DNA from: Caldilineales bacterium
GTDB lineage: Bacteria > Chloroflexota > Anaerolineae > JAAEKA01
Assembly (NCBI GenBank): GCA_021463315.1
Contig: JAJTXO010000125.1
Coordinates: 1-8,493 of the forward strand
Length of the DNA stretch: 8,493 nt
Reading direction: 5' to 3'
Part shown: one piece after another, positions 5,256 through 8,493 of the stretch
Position numbering within the stretch: the first letter of the stretch is position 1
Layout: the number at the start of each line of letters is the position of its first letter
Notes under the pieces: generated by a model
What the model was told of the DNA's origin: nothing
The model's database searches: none
Seen by the model: the letters and a program-made list of their open reading frames with translations, nothing else
Made by a program: the position numbers and the translations under genes

Positions 5256-8200
5256 ATGACTCCATCTTCTGTCTGTGACCAACGGACTCGCCATCGGGGA
5301 AGGCGGCTGAGTCTGCTGGGTGCTGTGGTCGCGGCCGCGCTGCTTCTGCTGGCTGCCTGCCGGCCGGGCAGTGAGCCGCCGCCGCTGGTCATCGTCGAGC
5401 CGACGCCTGGCCGATGGTCTCTGGCCGAGATGCTGCCCGCGGCTGGCGCGGGCCAGGCCGTGGCCACCACGCCAGGCTTCTACTGCGCCAGTTGCGGCAG
5501 CTCTTCCTGCCGCGATCGCTGCGTGCAGAGTGGCGCGGCCACGGGCATGCAAAACCGCTTCCTGCTGTGTGAGCTGATGCCCGCGCCCAACGTCTATGAC
5601 CTGAGCTCGGTGCGGCGCTGGGTGGAGGCCAACGCGGCCGCCCGGCTGCGCTCGGTCATCGGTTTCAATTTCAAGACCGACCGCGGCTATGCAGCGCCCA
5701 GCAGCGGCTCTTGCACGCCGGTCAGCGATGCATCGCCCGCCTGGATGCTCCAGCCCAGCACGATCTACCAGCCGCTGCGCAATGGGACGGGCGACGAAAC
5801 CAGCTATCATATCAACTATCGCAACGCGGCCGTGCAGGGCCAGATCCGTGGCCTGATGCGGGCGCTGCGCCAGGAGTTGGCTGCTATGCCGCCCGACCTG
5901 CTGGCCACGGTGGACTCTATCGAGTTGAACACCGGCCACGATGGAGAGATGGACCCGGCGCGCAACTACAACGATTTCCCGGCCGACGCGCCGCTGGGCT
6001 GGATGGATCGCAACATGTACCGCTGCATCTACGCGGGCTACATCTGGAATCCGGCCCGCAACCAGCAGTTCTGCACCGACAGCCGGGGAACGGTGATCAA
6101 CACGGCCACGGCCTACGGCGCCTCCGCGGTCTGGCGCGATGAGGTGCTCAAGCCGATGATCGATATCTACGGCCAGGAGCTCTCGACGGCCGCGCAGCCC
6201 GCGCCGCTGGGCAAGCCCATCGCGCTGCTGGCTGTCGGTCAGATCATCTCGGCCGATGAACGCGCCACCCCCTGCGACGGCTGCGGACAGCGCAACATCG
6301 TGGACTATGCCTTCGAGAGCTACGGCATGGGGGTCAAGACCACCGGCGTCAACCCCGATCTGGGCAACGGCAACGGCCCCGACTTGCAGGACCTGGAATA
6401 CCGCAACTGGCCCAACATCTTCAAGATGCAGTGGCCGGGCCGGTTGACCGCCGGCGAGCACGGAGTCAATGCCATTGGCAGCGGCCATTGCTGCGACGAT
6501 CCCAAGGAGCTGTATTGGGCGGTGCTCAACGCCCTGGACAAGCACATGTCCCAGCTTCACTTCCTGGGCTCGGACATCGGCCAGGCGGGGGCAGGCGCGG
6601 CCGAGGCACGCGGCTTGGTGGCCCGCTACGCCGGCAAGCTGCCAGCCGACACCCCCGATGTCTGGATCGTCTTTCGGGACACCGCGGGCAGCTATTATCC
6701 CGACGGCGACAACAACGGCGCGCGCGGCTATCCGCCCGGCCGCGCTCCCTGCTGTCGCAACCTGCCCAATTTCGAGTGGTTCATCTATCAACGCAACCCC
6801 GCGGCCAGTCAGGTGGTGCGCACGGGGCTGCCCAACTCCTACAAAAGCCTGTCGGCCCGCAGCAATGCCACGGAGCCCTTGCGCCTGGATGTGGAAGATA
6901 TCTGGCCGGGCGCTGCCCAGCGGCCCCAGGCGGCCGGCGGCTGCGTCGCCTACGATGTGGAGATCGAGTGTGTGGACAACGGCAGCGACAGCTTCGCGCT
7001 GCGCTATGCCCGCCTGGACGGCAGCGAGGCGCTGGCCAGCGTGCGCAAAACCGGGACCAGCCAGTGGCGCTCGGTCACGTTGCGCCTGAACGATGCCTAT
7101 CTGGACAACAAGCTGGCCGGCGAGGCTGATCTGGAGCTGGTCAACGTCGATGGGCGTGCGGATGTATTCCATCGGCTGCGCGTCGCTGCGATCACCGCCT
7201 GTACTCCCACCGCGACGCCCACGCCGTCGACCAGCCCCAGCGCCACGGCCACGGCCACGCCGACGCCAAGCCGGACTGCTACACCGTCAACCACCCCCAG
7301 CGCCACGGCCACGTCTACACCGTCGGCCACCCCCAGCGCCACGGCCACGTCTACACCGTCAACCACCCCCAGCGCCACGGCCACGTCTACACCGTCGGCT
7401 ACCCCCACAGCAACTCCGACCGCCACGGCTACGCCGACGCTGACACCGGCTCCGGTGGCCTGCCTGCCTGCGCCGGCCGGAACCATCGCCCTGCCCGCCA
7501 ACGCCCAGCCTAAGGGGATGGCGGCCGACGCGGAGCGGGTCTATGTGGCCCTGGCCGATCCGCCCCGGCTGGCCATCGTCGATGTCGCCAGCGATACGGT
7601 GCAGGCGTTGCAGGCCCTGGCGCCGGGCGGCGTCAACGGGGTGGCGGTGACCAGCAATCGCGTGTACACGGCCAATCGGGACAGCGCCCAGCTCTCCATC
7701 AGTCAAGCGGGCAGCGGCCTGCTGTTGCGCGCTCAGCCGGTGGGACGGCTGCCTTGGGGTGTGGCGGGTTTCGGCGATCGGGTTTTCGTGGCCAACTTCG
7801 CCGACGACACAGTGACGACGCTCAGCACGATTACCGGCACGACGCTGCGCACCACCACAGTGGCCGACATGCCGGCCTTTGTGGCGGCCGGCCCAGCCCA
7901 GGCCTATGTGACCCACATCAGCGGCCGCCTGGCGATTCTCTCGCGCAATGGCTCGCTGCTGGCTGAGTTCACGCCGGGCACGGCCAGCCAGCTTTGGGGC
8001 GTGGCGCTGGACCTGACCAACGATCGCATCTATCTGGCCGACCGTCCCAACAACCGAATCCTGGCGCTGTCCACCTCGACCAACCAGGTGGTGGACACCA
8101 TCGCGCTGCCCGGCCCGCCCACGGCGCTGGCGCTCAACTCGGGCACTGGCCACCTGTTCGCCGTTGATGCGGTCGCGGATCGGGTGTACGTCGTGGACAC

Positions 8201-8405
8201 GCGCGTTGGCAACGCCTACATGGGCGCGGTCGCGGTGGGACGCCAGGACGCCGGCGAGGGAGGCCAGGGGATCGCGATCGCTCAGAACAAGGTCTATGTG
8301 GCCAACTGGCTGGACAGCAGCATCAGCGTGTTGGACGACGCCACCTGTCCGAACCAGACGACGCCCCAGCCGCCGACGGCCACGCCGACATCCTTGCCGC
8401 GGTGA
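5256..8405 (+). CDS. Secreted multidomain lipoprotein: glycosidase-like TIM barrel, beta-sandwich, T/P linker, seven-bladed beta-propeller
   Basis: A 1049-aa surface lipoprotein. The signal peptide has a basic n-region (RTRHRGRR), a hydrophobic core and lipobox LAAC with Cys35. A cysteine-rich stretch YCASCGSSSCRDRC (76-89) follows, with more Cys later, suggesting disulfides. Residues about 100-550 look like a glycoside-hydrolase-type TIM barrel: VDSIELNTGHDGEMD (Glu223, Glu231) resembles an acid/base strand end, and Glu354 (YAFESYG) and Glu401 (GEHG) are nucleophile candidates. I cannot assign a GH family, and activity is unproven. Residues about 560-646 form a beta-sandwich of carbohydrate-binding type (YDVEIECVDNGSDSF...KTGTSQWRSVTLRLNDAYLDN). 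Residues 649-734 are a Thr/Pro/Ser/Ala linker with 12-residue repeats. Residues about 740-1034 hold seven YVTN-like repeats (RVYVALADP, RVYTANRDS, RVFVANFAD, QAYVTHISG, RIYLADRPN, HLFAVDAVA, KVYVANWLD), consistent with a closed propeller. A short T/P tail ends the protein. Likely role: binding or processing of an extracellular glycan. Confidence 0.85.
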   Translation: MTPSSVCDQRTRHRGRRLSLLGAVVAAALLLLAACRPGSEPPPLVIVEPTPGRWSLAEMLPAAGAGQAVATTPGFYCASCGSSSCRDRCVQSGAATGMQNRFLLCELMPAPNVYDLSSVRRWVEANAAARLRSVIGFNFKTDRGYAAPSSGSCTPVSDASPAWMLQPSTIYQPLRNGTGDETSYHINYRNAAVQGQIRGLMRALRQELAAMPPDLLATVDSIELNTGHDGEMDPARNYNDFPADAPLGWMDRNMYRCIYAGYIWNPARNQQFCTDSRGTVINTATAYGASAVWRDEVLKPMIDIYGQELSTAAQPAPLGKPIALLAVGQIISADERATPCDGCGQRNIVDYAFESYGMGVKTTGVNPDLGNGNGPDLQDLEYRNWPNIFKMQWPGRLTAGEHGVNAIGSGHCCDDPKELYWAVLNALDKHMSQLHFLGSDIGQAGAGAAEARGLVARYAGKLPADTPDVWIVFRDTAGSYYPDGDNNGARGYPPGRAPCCRNLPNFEWFIYQRNPAASQVVRTGLPNSYKSLSARSNATEPLRLDVEDIWPGAAQRPQAAGGCVAYDVEIECVDNGSDSFALRYARLDGSEALASVRKTGTSQWRSVTLRLNDAYLDNKLAGEADLELVNVDGRADVFHRLRVAAITACTPTATPTPSTSPSATATATPTPSRTATPSTTPSATATSTPSATPSATATSTPSTTPSATATSTPSATPTATPTATATPTLTPAPVACLPAPAGTIALPANAQPKGMAADAERVYVALADPPRLAIVDVASDTVQALQALAPGGVNGVAVTSNRVYTANRDSAQLSISQAGSGLLLRAQPVGRLPWGVAGFGDRVFVANFADDTVTTLSTITGTTLRTTTVADMPAFVAAGPAQAYVTHISGRLAILSRNGSLLAEFTPGTASQLWGVALDLTNDRIYLADRPNNRILALSTSTNQVVDTIALPGPPTALALNSGTGHLFAVDAVADRVYVVDTRVGNAYMGAVAVGRQDAGEGGQGIAIAQNKVYVANWLDSSISVLDDATCPNQTTPQPPTATPTSLPR
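7281..7410 (+). repeat. 36-bp in-frame tandem repeat coding the T/P linker
   Basis: Three full 36-base units lie at 7281-7316, 7317-7352 and 7353-7388, and a fourth begins at 7389 and decays by 7410. Units one and three are identical. Unit two differs only where TCAACC becomes TCGGCC, so the array is also a 72-base higher-order repeat. Each unit codes TPSTTPSATATS or TPSATPSATATS. A diverged unit lies at 7221-7256 (TPSTSPSATATA). Near-identity at synonymous sites points to recent unit duplication by slippage or recombination, so linker length may differ between strains. Confidence 0.9.
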
Positions 8406-8430
8406 TTCTTGGGGGGGGACGCGCTTCTGC

Positions 8431-8445
8431 AGGCCCGCAGGGCCT
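8431..8445. repeat. Short perfect hairpin downstream of the lipoprotein gene
   Basis: AGGCCC (8431-8436) and GGGCCT (8440-8445) pair perfectly around a GCA loop. It lies 26 bases after the stop and is preceded by a run of eight G at 8411-8418. No T-run follows. It may assist termination or be part of a larger repeat together with the hairpin at 8457-8478. Confidence 0.45.
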
Positions 8446-8456
8446 TGCACCTGGTA

Positions 8457-8478
8457 GCCGGATCGTTTACGATCCGGC
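8457..8478. repeat. Perfect 9-bp hairpin with TTTA loop near the window end
   Basis: GCCGGATCG (8457-8465) and CGATCCGGC (8470-8478) pair perfectly around TTTA. It is 52 bases after the lipoprotein stop. No T-tract follows on the plus strand, so a standard intrinsic terminator is not supported on this strand. The window ends 15 bases later, so I cannot see whether it belongs to a longer element or to the leader of a following gene. Confidence 0.6.
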
Positions 8479-8493
8479 GGATCTGCTGGGCGT

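Noticed and set aside
5142..7172. Long minus-strand open frame opposite the lipoprotein barrel
   Set aside because: Same shadow effect. It lacks a credible ribosome binding site or domain, and the plus strand carries a signal peptide and conserved folds.
7221..7410. Possible CRISPR array because of regularly spaced 36-base units
   Set aside because: The units are contiguous without spacers, are in frame and code a Thr/Pro linker. No cas genes are present.
7359..8450. Minus-strand open frame opposite the propeller
   Set aside because: The composition is Arg/Gly/His-rich with no motif, and the plus strand encodes seven regular propeller repeats.

Overview
The window is a GC-rich bacterial stretch carrying four plus-strand genes head to tail. 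They are pheS and pheT (the two subunits of phenylalanyl-tRNA synthetase), a YaeI/YkuE-type metallophosphoesterase, and a long secreted lipoprotein. I infer a Chloroflexota (Anaerolineae-like) source. The grounds are the GC-rich coding sequence, the Thr/Pro/Ala 'ATPTATPT' linkers in the secreted protein, and short palindromic or tandem repeats between and inside genes. No 16S or other phylogenetic marker is present, so this is recall plus inference, not proof.

Layout: 1-75 is a repeat-filled pheS leader with a clear ribosome binding site. pheS occupies 76-1104. A 35-bp imperfect inverted repeat (1102-1190) begins on the pheS stop codon and fills the pheS-pheT gap. pheT occupies 1211-3922 and is about 100 residues longer than usual. 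A GC-rich stem-loop (3945-3982) precedes the phosphoesterase (4010-5089). A 166-bp gap with a long-range inverted repeat and a weak candidate promoter leads to the lipoprotein (5256-8405). The last 88 bases hold an eight-G run and two perfect hairpins and run off the window edge.

How the genes relate: pheS and pheT make the (alpha-beta)2 enzyme that charges tRNA-Phe and are almost certainly one transcript. The phosphoesterase is 87 bases downstream and may be co-transcribed, but nothing ties it functionally to charging. The lipoprotein looks like an independent surface protein: lipobox, glycosidase-like TIM barrel, beta-sandwich, 12-residue-repeat linker and a seven-bladed beta-propeller.

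The most interesting signal is not a gene. The leader repeat at 1-61 recurs inverted inside pheT (2193-2234, 35 of 42 bases identical without gaps), where it is translated in frame as extra residues in the B3/B4 editing region. A second, different palindromic repeat-like sequence (about 2751-2781) is translated in frame as an extra loop in the B5 domain. So an essential gene appears to have absorbed two small palindromic repeats as peptide insertions. I saw no CRISPR array, tRNA, rRNA, transposase, integrase or defence gene.
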